64,000 nucleotides of DNA from NCBI GenBank assembly GCA_029207755.1, contig JARCOQ010000005.1:42495621-42559620 (forward strand), in the 5' to 3' direction. This document shows positions 40,280-51,800 of the stretch, in pieces (the stretch's first letter is position 1; each line of letters begins with the position of its first letter). Under the pieces are notes generated by a model, which saw only the letters and a list, made by a program, of their open reading frames with translations, was not told the origin of the DNA and made no database searches. This DNA is from Chamaea fasciata. Lineage: Eukaryota; Chordata; Aves; Passeriformes; Sylviidae. The position numbers and the translations under genes are program-made.

Positions 40280-41576
40280 TATTCAAGTTACTCAAACTAA
40301 AACTCTTGCTGACCTGGTCAATATCATGATATATGACAGTTTGTCACCTTGTCTTCACCCTTCTGAATCACAACCCCTAATACAGGTAAATAATTCATAC
40401 TCATTATCTGGGAAGAGACAAGATGGAAAAGATGCACAACTACACTTGAAATTTACCATTGTATTTTTAGGATTTACTTGAAAATGCACATCTGTACATC
40501 AGTCCTGTTCATATTCCATGGATACTGTAACAGTAATAGATGCAGAAGACAGGTGGGAAACAAAGCCTTTCTCTTTTCGTTCAAAAGAATTAATTTTCAA
40601 GAGTGGAGAATGCCAGGATATTAAAGCTTACTAATCACTTAAAACACAATGCAAGCATTAATTACAGCTGATGTAAGTAAAAGCTAAATACACTCTCAGG
40701 ATCTTTCAGATTTTCTACGCAATACATTTAAAGACAAGGTATCAATGGCATGCATCTTCAGAATTTAAAATGCATTTCACGGGTTTGTCTTTACTGTGAT
40801 GTTTGAACGCAATTCAGACTCTTTACTTCGCCTTAGCACGACTGGAAATTTCCCCAGTGTTCACATACCCAGCAGTTACTCTTAATTCTTCGAAACTCCA
40901 TGAGGTACATTCACCTCCTGTTTACTTCGTCTTCATCCAGCATTTGCTTCTCCTGAACAGAGACCACCAACGCTGATGAATTCTTGAGGCTTTCTGGGGT
41001 GGGCAACCAGCCACCTGGCACCCAACAGAGACCACGTGTTGCTGTACACACAGCCTTTGACAGGAATAAACACAGATCCTTATAAGTCTAAGTCTAGAAC
41101 ATGAGCTCATGGCATGACTTTGCTTTCAAGTTTTATGTACAATATTGAAGAGTATGTTATCTTTAACCATTTCTGTAGTTTCTCTCAGTTCAGAGACCTT
41201 CATCTGAAGATGTCATTTTAAGGTAGAGGACACAGAATTTAAATTAAGGATGAAAAGGTATTTATGACAATGATTACACACAGTTGGAGGCATTTGAAAG
41301 ATGCTTTTTTGTTCAGGACATACTTTGTTTGCCAGAGTCAGCTGAAAGTATTAATGCAATAAAAAAACCTCAAGTGTCACGCAAGGTAGATATTCACATA
41401 AGATACAGTTCTGCTAAGTGCACACTCTTCTTGTCATTGTTCAATTCAGTGTTGGTTTCACAGTAACAAACACAAATTGTCCTCATTTCTGTATCATGTC
41501 TACGGAGTCATGGGCAGCAACAACAGATGCAGACTCAGTCTGTCACTCCAGAAGGAATATGAATGTGCTTAAAGCT

Positions 41577-41592
41577 GCTTCATTTATGAAGC
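41577..41592 (-). promoter_or_regulatory. KITLG: Palindromic stem-loop at start of KITLG 3' UTR exon
   Basis: GCTTCATAAATGAAGC: a 6-bp stem GCTTCA/TGAAGC around a TAAA tetraloop (7-bp arms if fully paired), beginning 21 nt into the terminal exon. The same word is present in the human KITLG 3' UTR as I recall it, which suggests conservation. Function unknown. Confidence 0.5.
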
Positions 41593-41613
41593 GAACATGG
41601 AACTGTTACCTGC

Positions 41614-42807
41614 CTGAAGAGAAAAACAGAAATCCTGATTTTGCGGATTATCTTCCTTTCTGTATTATTAAACAGTAGATAGAGCTTTTCAGACATACGA
41701 CATAGACATTTTTTCTTATAATTTTGGAAATAAATTTAACGACGCTTGTATAGAGATTTCTTTGCTCAGAAAGGAAAATGTTGTAAGATGTACTTTCCTG
41801 GTCCAAGAACATACTTGCCTACAAAAGCTCATTCATGTTATCTAAGGTAATGGAACAACTCTCATGGTTTTACAGAACTGTTACATTTGGTCATTTTGGT
41901 ATTGGCAATCTCTGGCAGCAAACTTCCATTCAAAATCATCTGGACAAACCAAACCGAATTTGCAACTTTGGAAAAATGGAACAACTTATCCAATGCAGTG
42001 ACAACTTTCCTTCTCAATGAGCATATGGTAGAACAAAGCAGATAAGGAGACTGAAAAACCACTCAAGCTGTAGCTAACTCAATCATATTGAACACCAGAG
42101 AGTAATTGCTACAGGATAAACTGCAAAACTGAGATTGTCTGTTATACTCTTATGCTGCTCTTTCCACTCATGATAAAGAATGAAGAATTTAGTGATGTCT
42201 GAATTTTCCAGATTCTTACATAGATGTAATGGAATAAATACAGCACAGTTTCTGTGGTAAGAAGCCTCTTGCTAGAGAAGTGCTGTTCTGCAGAGGACAG
42301 CTAGGACTGAGAAACCTCACTCACCTTTGCTGTTCACTCTTACATACTAAAGCAAGACAGATGTATCTGATAAGGCTACAGAGACTACAGAAAAGTGCTG
42401 ACTAAGCTACAGTTAATAAAATCTCAGCTTTACTTGGCCTATTCTCCTACACTCACTTGCTAATTTTACCAGATTGTGTTTTTTAGTTCACGTTGCTTTG
42501 AAACAGCTGTAGTGAAAGAACTGAAAGCTTCTCTGTATCAGCTCTAACACCAAAAAGGAGAACCAGTAGCTGTTCTTTATTCTGGAATTCTTGTAAATTT
42601 CATTTTGAAGCATTCAAGTTAAAAATCAAAGGTCTAAATTAATGGTACAGGATTAATTAAATTAGCTGCTAAAGATCTTATACACAAATGAAACCTACCG
42701 ATAGTAAGACTTCTTTTTTTTCCTGAAAATGGACTCTGAATCACTTTTTATTGAAGCAGCTGAAAGTATTTAAGTCTATGGTAAAACTCTCACCATAGCC
42801 AACTTAC
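41614..42807 (-). other. KITLG: KITLG intron 9
   Basis: 1.19-kb intron within the 3' UTR, GTAAGT donor and CTTCAG acceptor. No repeat or other gene recognised. Confidence 0.85.
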
Positions 42808-42891
42808 CAGTATATGAAACAGTAACAGTGTTGAGGGAGAAAAAGCAACAGCTACACTTGTAGATGTTCCTTTTCTTTTTGCTGCAACATA
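42808..42891 (-). CDS. KITLG: KITLG exon 9: C-terminal tail, stop and first 3' UTR bases
   Basis: Acceptor CTTTTCTTTTCCAG, then T completing a split Ser codon, then [12 protein letters not shown] and TAG (stop at 42,852-42,854). This matches the end of mammalian KITLG (MLQEKEREFQEV). In that family the Leu in this segment contributes to basolateral sorting and the terminal Val to export from the ER; both residues are kept here. The remaining 44 nt of the exon are 3' UTR, ending at the consensus donor CTG|GTAAGT. The stop lies only 44 nt before the last junction, under the ~50-nt limit for nonsense-mediated decay. Confidence 0.93.
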
Positions 42892-45800
42892 CTGGAAAAG
42901 AAAAGGTCCTTTATTACTACAGTAACAGTCTTTCAAGGAAATAGAATAGATGGTTTATAAGTTAGTTAAAATAAAAAGGGAACCGAAAGAAATAGAATTT
43001 ATGTTTGATATTAGTTCTACCTACTTATAGATGAATATTCCTACTTTCTCAGGGAGGAGAAATTTGTGATAGTTATCTACGCCATATATGTCAAAACACA
43101 TGCCATATATTTAAGAAGACATTTGATAGAGAATGCAATCTGTTTCAAGTTCCTGCAAAGGCCCTCCCCTGCATTGAACTGTTTATTCTTTTCTTCAAAT
43201 AAAAAATGGTTTGTATTTTCTGTGAAGTTAAAAGGAAGATGTATGCTCCATTACACAGGTTTTAACACCTATGAGAATGACATGCAGAACGAACTATTTG
43301 TAGCACCCAATATACTTGGTGAAATTAATACACCGTCTTCCATTCTATATACTGCATTTGAAAAAAAATTGTTTTAAGAATTTATTACTTTAGCAAGCTG
43401 AAAGACTGACAATTTCAGCTCCTGTTACCAAACTGCTAGATCAGAATCTTGCCCTATTTGTCACTTTGCCAATGAGCAACACCAGGCATTTCATGCAGTG
43501 TGAGAATACAGGACATGTCCTTCTGCCACCTGCATCAGATCTTTCCCTAAATCATTCATAGTTAAAATCTGACCAAACATCATGAAATATGAAGTTAAAC
43601 AATACTTTCAAAATGCTATAGCATGGGCTATTCTTACTTGAAATGTCCCTAAGTCCTTTACTGGATTCCACACAATTCCTTGCCCAAATCATGTCCAAGG
43701 ACCTTCAAAGCCTTGAACTGTAATTTCTAAGGTATATTTGATTGGCTGAAAACGTCTTCTCTTTAAAAAAATCAGATAAAACACTGTATAAGTAGGAAGA
43801 GAGCCATGAATCATTTCAGGATGACCTTAGGAAGTTAGGATTTGAACAAGTTCTCATTAACTTTCCACAATTAAAAAAACCCAAAAACCACAAAAAACCA
43901 GAAAGTCATTGCTTTCTATTTATTTCCATAACTTCGACCTACACAGCAAATTCACTTCAAAATTACTTTACACGACAGAGCAAATAACAACATTTACTTT
44001 ATTTTGTTGCTTTCCCTATAGGCCTCAGCAATCCTTTCTCACCGTGGGAATAAAGACAGACAAAATAATGTCCCCATAATAAAATGCTGTAGGTGGAACT
44101 ATCCTCCATAAAAATTTCTATGTTTAAACCACAAAGTCCTTTAAAGGACACACTCTAAGCACATATTTTACCTCTGTGTTTGGGGTTTTTTTGGGTTTGT
44201 CATAGAACTAAACAGGAAGTAGTTCTCAGAGATAAAATTACATCTGTAAATACAAATTTTAAGTGCAACAATATACCTTATCTCATTTTCTTCTTGATAG
44301 TCATGACACTGTGTAGTTTCATCACTTTCTGGTCTGGATTTGGGATGTATTTTCTAGGAAAAAATGCATTAAATATAAATATTCTAAAGCTGTAAATATT
44401 CTAAAGCTTTCTTTAGTAACTAAATAATTGTATGTTTCAATTTGCTTCAGATGTTCAATATCAAAGTCATCTTGCACAATGTAGGCCAAATCTTGTCCTC
44501 TAACACACATCTAATATTGACATAAATTTTACTATTGAAGTTTTTGTATTGTAGGCAGGGGCATAGGGGCCAAAAGCAAAAAAATTCCTTTCTCAATATA
44601 CAATAGGAGAAATGGAAAATTGGATGAATCACACAATTTTTGTTTCCAATTAGAGAGCAATCATGCTGTTAAGACAGGATTTGCACTTCGATGGTGGAAT
44701 TCAAGAATTTGACACACAGATTTACATCTTCAAGTCACAGTTAAGTGAAGATCAAAAGAGGTATCTCTTGCTTTCAAATACAGAATCGTTCTCTTATTCC
44801 CAGCTTCCCACAGCTAAGAAATGTAGCATCACTATGTAAACAATTATATGTAGTATCTGTCTCTTACCTTCCAGTATATGGCTCCCAAAATAAAGCCAAT
44901 AAGGAGAGACAGCAATGATGTCAGTGCTATGCTGATCCCTTGCAGGCTGGAGCTACTAATGAAGCCAAGTGCTTCTTCTGTAATTAAAGATATTCTCATT
45001 AGTGAAGACAGATTTATAGCAGAAAACTGTCTTCAGGGCAACACTATTAGCAAGAGCACTGTCATGCACCACCTACATAACAGCATCTTAAATAGCAGAA
45101 CAGATACTTCAAAGTGCAATGTATATGAAATGCACTTCATACAAAATCTTACAGGAAATTTTTGACCACAAGGATGCTCCACCCACTTCTGAAAAAACAC
45201 TGTTGAAAACTACCAACATCTATTCTCTTTTTGCCATTTGTAGAGAATTATCTCTTTCCCACATCTCAAAGTTTTGGATTTCTTAATTTTTGAAGGTCTT
45301 ACTTTGAAACACAAAGCAGTTATTTGGAAAAGAATATATGTCAATTCATGCATTTGCATGAGTTCCAGCAGATAGCTCCCACTGATTGCAGGCACTTTGC
45401 CTTGCCACTAATCAATGACCAACACGAGGACTCTCAAGGGAGGTTGATTTAACAGAATAAGCCTGATCACTTCCAAAGCTTCCTGGAAAGATACTGCTAA
45501 CTTCAGCAAGATCAAACCCTTGTAACTTTGAGGTTTAACTGTGTGTTATTTGGTTATAACCATTTCTTGAGAGCTTTTTAACATTTTGTACAGAAGAGCA
45601 CCAATCCCATTCTTTCACGTACACAAACAATTCCATTCCCCTCACTGGGAGCTGCATGCATGCTGAGACTAAAATTTGGCCCTTCAGTTATTTCATCAAG
45701 AGCGGGAAGTGGAAAGTCCTACAGAGTCACCTGGGGACCCTCCTGAAATGCAAAGTGAACCTCAGGAGACAGGTATTTTACACATGGTCCACCCAGGTTT

Positions 45801-48800
45801 GGTTGATTTCAAATTGGGTGTCTGCAGCTCGAGGAGTGGGTGTATTGACAGATTACAGGAAAAGAACCAAACTACAAGCACTGGAAAAGTGTAGGTGATT
45901 GGATACATAGAAATGAAAATGAACGGACAGCACTAAAAATGTGTGACTCATGCAAAGAGCAAATGTCTAAGCACATACAGTATGATATACTGGGTCAAAC
46001 AACATGTGTTTAGTATATTATTAAACAGCTTTCAAGAAAATACTTTAGTTTAGAATGGAGTGTTCTTATAATTAACTAGCAATTCATTTTCGACTCTCAG
46101 ATTTTCTTGTTGATATTTTTCAAGCTTTAGACAAATATTCTTTTTATTTCTGAAATTCAGCTGTGTTTTCTAGGCTCAATGTAGATAGAAATAAAAATAC
46201 AACATAAAGTCTGTATGTTATATATTCTTATACTACATATATCTCTGTGTCTCAAATACTGTTTACTAAGTCTAGGTTCTGACTGCAGGGACTTGAGTTT
46301 CATTTGTATCTGATAGATCTGGCACACTAAAAGGAAACATCAGTCAAGCAGAACCAGTGCTAGCTTACTGTGAAAGAAATCTGTCTCCAGAAAGGAAAGA
46401 TAGAAGACAAAGTTCTACAGAGGTGAACATCAGCTAAAAAAGAGAGGCTATTCACTAGTCTGCCTCTGTCTGCTCAGACGTTAAAGCCAAGATCAGACAT
46501 TTACTGGGGAGACACAACCTTTCTAACTTTTTGTCCCAGATTAGGCATAGAGGATGTTTGCTTGAAGAAATGATCTTCAAGAAAACTGGGCAAACTCAAG
46601 TTGGTGGAGCCAGCCTGAACAACTCCAAAAATGCTCTCCTGTTGTTGTTTTTCTGAACTGTATTCTCAGAAGAAAATTCCGATATTGCTCTTGTGCTCTA
46701 GGCAAGTAAAAAGCAATCCTCATTTGCCTAATGTCATTCTTTTCAGTGAGAGACTGCTGAGTTTTAAAACTAAATTATGTAAATCATATGGGGATGGCCA
46801 TGTTTTCTGGATTTCTCCCCACAAACTTCAGAAAAAAATTAAAAAGTGAAATAAAAATCAAAGGAAAGACTCTTCAGGTCAGGTAAAGCATAATGTGTTT
46901 GATAACATGTTATGGTAGAGTGTATAACCTCAAAAACCCTCTGCCTATCTGCAGTGCTGGGCAGCATGTCATGGCAAGCATGCTGTTTTTACATGAACTG
47001 CTAGAGAAATGTTCTGTATGCAGGGTAATCAGTGATATTTTTGTACCTTTGTTTTTAAAAGTATTTTTCCACAAACGTAATGCAATTTAAGACAACAGAA
47101 GAGACCCTTTTACAATGAGGTATCTAAAACTGGAAAAATCTGATTTCTGAAAAGTTATCTCCAATGGAGATAATTTCTTCAACATCTTTGGAAAACTGAA
47201 AGGAATTTATAATTAGGTTTCTATGTGGGGACATGCAATCCCCATTTAGGGATTGAGCCTAAATACAGTCCCATTGTGACCCTCACCTCAACCTACCTAT
47301 TAAAAATGACGACAGCTTTTTATTTTTTTTTTTTTTCCCCCAGAACCTCACATGAATTAATTTGTAAGTTAAGTAACTCACAACTACCTTAAAAAGCAAG
47401 CAACAACAGAAGACTATTTAATTTCACTTGCAAGTCCAGAAAAAATTCTCTTGAAAGATCTGGGGAGAATGAGATGAGTCATGGCAGGTTTCTTCATGTG
47501 CCTTTTATTTATATTAAAATTTAAAATGGAACAGGCTGAAAAATTTTCAGTCTGGAGAACCTCCCAGGGGCTTGTGTCTCAATGAAGAAAAGAGAGAGAA
47601 GGAAAGAAGGTCCCTGGCTACCACAGGGACCTTTTCCTCAGTTAGAAACTTTGGAGCTCTACATAGATTCTGACTCCCATTAGTTGTAAAGGCAGAGCAG
47701 GAGAAGGAACAGCAGGAACCAGGTGTACCAATAACTTTATGAACTCTTTGGGCAATGCCAGAGGAATTGCTGACTCTATTCAGCAGAGTGAAAAATGGGA
47801 GTGGATGCAGGCCAGCATCTCTCAGAGCTCTCATTCTGCATCTTGTGGAAGATTCTCTAAGGAAGTGAGGTCATTTGATGCTTATTTACATATAGTCTTC
47901 ATGGACATTGGGATGTCAAGCTGTAAACAAAATATATTTACATTAAAAGCCACTCAGCTACACAATGAAGTTATTGAGCTGCTTCCTACCTTGAGCCATG
48001 TATGATTATGATTGAAAGCACTGGCTTTTTTTTTTCTTTTTTTTTTTCCCATATATGTCTCAAAGGAATTTTCATCTACCTCTGCTCAGTTCCAACATAA
48101 TTACCACAAGATCCTATCTGTAAAAATGCAGAGCAGCTCTCACCTGTTCCTTAGGGTTTTCCATTAACTATTATGTTTGAACAAAGGAACAAAGGCACAG
48201 AAGGCAGCATCAATTGCATTAAGCCATAGGTGAACATTTTTAAATTGTTGTGCAATTACTGAATTAAACTATGGTATTTTTTTCTTAATTAAAAAAGGAG
48301 ACCTTCTTCCTAAAAACAGTTACAGAGATCTCCGTGTTTACATATTCTTTGAGCTACTCAGTACTAAATAATAGGGCTAAATTATTGTGAGGAAATTACA
48401 GACAAAAATGGAAGGAGCCAATACTGAACTCTTAATGAAATTATAAAGAACATTATGGCATTCAATTGTAGAAGAAGTTTTAGTCACAGCTAGTAAGTTC
48501 AAGCTTTGATCAGAACATGAAATTCATCTGATTGGTTCAACCACTGAAAGAACAGATTAAGACTCAAGACTTCTTACCCTGACACTTCTTCTTTACATAG
48601 GAACCATCTCATCTACATTCTCTAGACCAAGAGTGGTATAATCATCCAGAGAAATATGAGCAAGACTGGAACTTTAACAGCGAATTGAAACTTCAATGGA
48701 CTACAGTCAGATAACACAAAGAGGAAAAAAAACAAACCAGCCTAACTAAATTTGGGATGGCGGTGGCAGCCTTTTGAGAGTCTTATGGGGGAAAAGATGA

Positions 48801-51800
48801 AGTAGGAACGTGTTACAACTCCATATTCAATATTACGAGAATGAAAAAAACACTATTACCATTCAAAAACCAATTAGAATAGCATAATTGTGCCATTTTT
48901 CATTTAGCTGGGCTAAGACTCTTTGTGCATATTTAGTTGAGATTCTACTCTATTATTGTAGTTTAATTTTATTGTTGTGTAAGAACAGCGGAGTAATGAA
49001 ATATGACTCAACAAAAGTAGCAAAAATAAAAATCCATAACAGCTAATTTATATACAATTTTTATGATGAGTATTACACAAATTATTTTATTAGATGATGC
49101 ACTTCAGGTTTGTCTCAGTTGAATTTAGAATTGGAGCAGTTCAAGTCATCTGACTACACAGACTTTATTAATAGATTCAAAAGATATTAATCTGGAGAAT
49201 TTCTTTTGCAAACACTGAACACTTCTAAATGCTCTAGAAATTATTAAACTGAAAAATAAAACTCAATTTAAAACTGTTTAAAATTAAAGGGTTAAATAAA
49301 AAATAATATTGTAGTTTGTGTTTGAAGATGCTTTTTTTGAGGCTTCCCCTCTTCTCAATGTTTTCCTTTTTGAAATTTGAATCTAGTGGTACTTTTTTGA
49401 GAACAGTAATGAAGCCAGGGGAATGCTACACTGGGGAGTCCTCACAGGGGAAGTACTAAGGTTTATTCACTGTTGTTCCATCCAAGAAGGTAAGGATTAA
49501 CTAAAATCAAAACTTTCTCAGCAATAAAATCAAGACAAAACTAAGATTGGCACTAAAGGCCATTTCATAGAATAAAACAGTGTCAATAAAGATTCCACAG
49601 CTCCCTCCCTTCAAAAAAAAAAAACAAAACAATTGAGTAACTACAATGGAACCAGTTAGCATCCAAATTAATGTAATTTAATCTGATTATGAGTTCAAAC
49701 TGTCCTCAGACCCAGCCAGACATGCAGTCCTCATGTAATTTCTAAATAAGGCTGTTAACTGATATCCAATTTTCCAATAAATTGCTTAAGAGAATGATAA
49801 TCAGTTAAAACACACCTGTACAGCATATGGTAGCCAATCAATTTACTGCATTATATTACTTAGGCTTTTTTCCTACTTGATTATCAGTTCCAATTATAAA
49901 ACAAGATTAATAGTCCTGCTTCTGCACTCTCCTCCACAGTACAGACACAGGTGCCACACTCCATTGCACTGTCCGGCACCCTTCTGTTACTGTACTGGGT
50001 CAAACTCCTTTCATCTGAACTGCTCCTGTAATCTGTCTGTCTTTTGGCTTCTTGATTCATTCCCATTGCTTCAGGCTGTGGCTGAATATTTTTCCTCTAG
50101 AAATGACAGCAAATATTCTCACACGTTCAGACCTGAGAGAGAGACAGGTATGCATTCTTTAACCCCTTCCTAGTGCCTCAGAGTTGGCCTGGGGCTCATC
50201 AGGTTATTTGCAGACAGCTCTGTGACCCCTGGCAAGGAATCTACGGCAGTGAGGCTTCCCTTTTCCAAAGACTCAGGCTGGCAGCCAGGAGTGGAGGGGT
50301 TTTTATAATTCCTTCTACTCTGAGGGTTCTGGGCTATGATGACTTAAGACCTACTCTTAATTAGAAAGCAATCAAGAAGGGCTTAAAATCTGATAGCAGC
50401 TGTGAGCTAACTACGAGGTAGCATGCATGGTGCTAAAAGCCCAGAGGGTAACTAGATTACGCATTCCAAAGAGAAGGGGCATGATAAAAAACTCAGGCCT
50501 ACTAGCAACTGTATCACCATTAATAGCTACCATTGTGCCCACTAGACTACATCAGGTTGCCCCTACGTTCACTTCCTTAAGCACAGGGATTACCAGTCAC
50601 ACACCTCATCATCACACATTCAGATAACACAGATGTTTGTGAAGTGAAAAGAGGAAATTGTAAAGAGAGCTAGAATCACATTGTCATCTTGACATGTCAG
50701 GCAAACAGGAACAAGGAAACAAGAGGATTAAACTTTGATCACCGTTTCAGGAACCCCTAAGGAAAATCCCCTCATGTTCACATGGGAAGCTCCAGATAGT
50801 GTTCACCTTGTCGTACATGATGTCACTGAAAGTCCCTGAAACTTCACTGTTTACCTCCACTTCACATGCCTATACCAGTTCTGACCTCGTGATAGGTAAT
50901 GTTGAGGCTCTTACAGCAACCATTCTGGGCTCTTATCAGGGAGCTGTCATGTAACACAGTGACCAAGACAGATAGGAATGATGGACATGAGTATGCCAGA
51001 GAGAAGATTGCAGCCTGCCTGTCATTGACCCCAAGTGAAAGCTTGCTGACTGTGGAGATGGCCCTACTGCAACTACAGCAAATAAACATGGGGACTGCCT
51101 TCAGGGCTGGTGTAAAGCTTGGGACTGACAGTACTCTCAAAATGCAATGTACAGGTATTCTCTGTTCACAGGAGTACCCTTGTCCAATTTAGCATAGCTA
51201 TTCAGTTCATTTGGAGCGACTTCCTTTTCTGAGAGTTAAAATGAGGTGTCTGGCCAAATTTGCTGAGGCCATATGACTAGTGAGACCTCATGACAGCCAA
51301 AACGAAGAGGCTTGCCCTCTCCAAGTTGTAGAGAGCTGTCACATAACTGTAACTTGATAGCATCTCTACATTTTGATGAGATAAGTTCATTGCATTTCAG
51401 TATGACAGCTGAGAAACACATGGTACACCATCAGGAACATGTAACTTCCCATTAATTTGCACAATTAATGACATTCTTTTCCTCTGAGCTCTCACAACCA
51501 GCTACCAGAATAAAATGGAGACATATATTCAATCACTTGTACTTACTGTTACTGCTAGTGCTACTGCCAATGCTGTCATTCCTAAGAGAGCTGGCAGCAA
51601 CAGGAGGAAACAAAAATGTTTTTGTGACAGCGACTCTGGAATCTAAATAGAAAATGAATGTGTCAGAATTATGAAACTTAAAATACAGTTCCCTCTATAT
51701 AAGACGATGGGCTACAGGACTACTATGATGTGGCTATAGGGCTGTTTTAAAAGCTGGCTGTAGGACTGTTCATAAAGTAGATTAAGCCAAAAACGGCAGT

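Larger units (their letters stand above)
37580..41613 (-). other. KITLG: KITLG exon 10: 3' UTR exon
   Basis: This non-coding exon follows the exon that carries the stop codon. The acceptor is TTTTTCTCTTCAG, leaving 41,613 as the first exonic base. The first ~90 nt match the start of the human KITLG terminal exon as I remember it, including 'GTAACAGTTC', 'GCTTCATAAATGAAGCAGC' and 'CTGGAGTGACAGAC', so the junction is well supported. The 3' end at about 37,580 is inferred from an AATAAA at 37,599-37,604. The resulting ~4.0-kb length agrees with the long 3' UTR of mammalian KITLG. Other minus-strand AATAAA hexamers at 38,261-38,266 and 38,416-38,421 could give shorter isoforms. It holds a CA repeat and a T34 (A34 in the mRNA) tract. 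Open frames here are chance. Confidence 0.75.

Noticed and set aside
40922..41110. 62-codon minus-strand frame rich in Cys and Arg
   Set aside because: It lies wholly in the KITLG 3' UTR exon, has no family resemblance and no suitable context.
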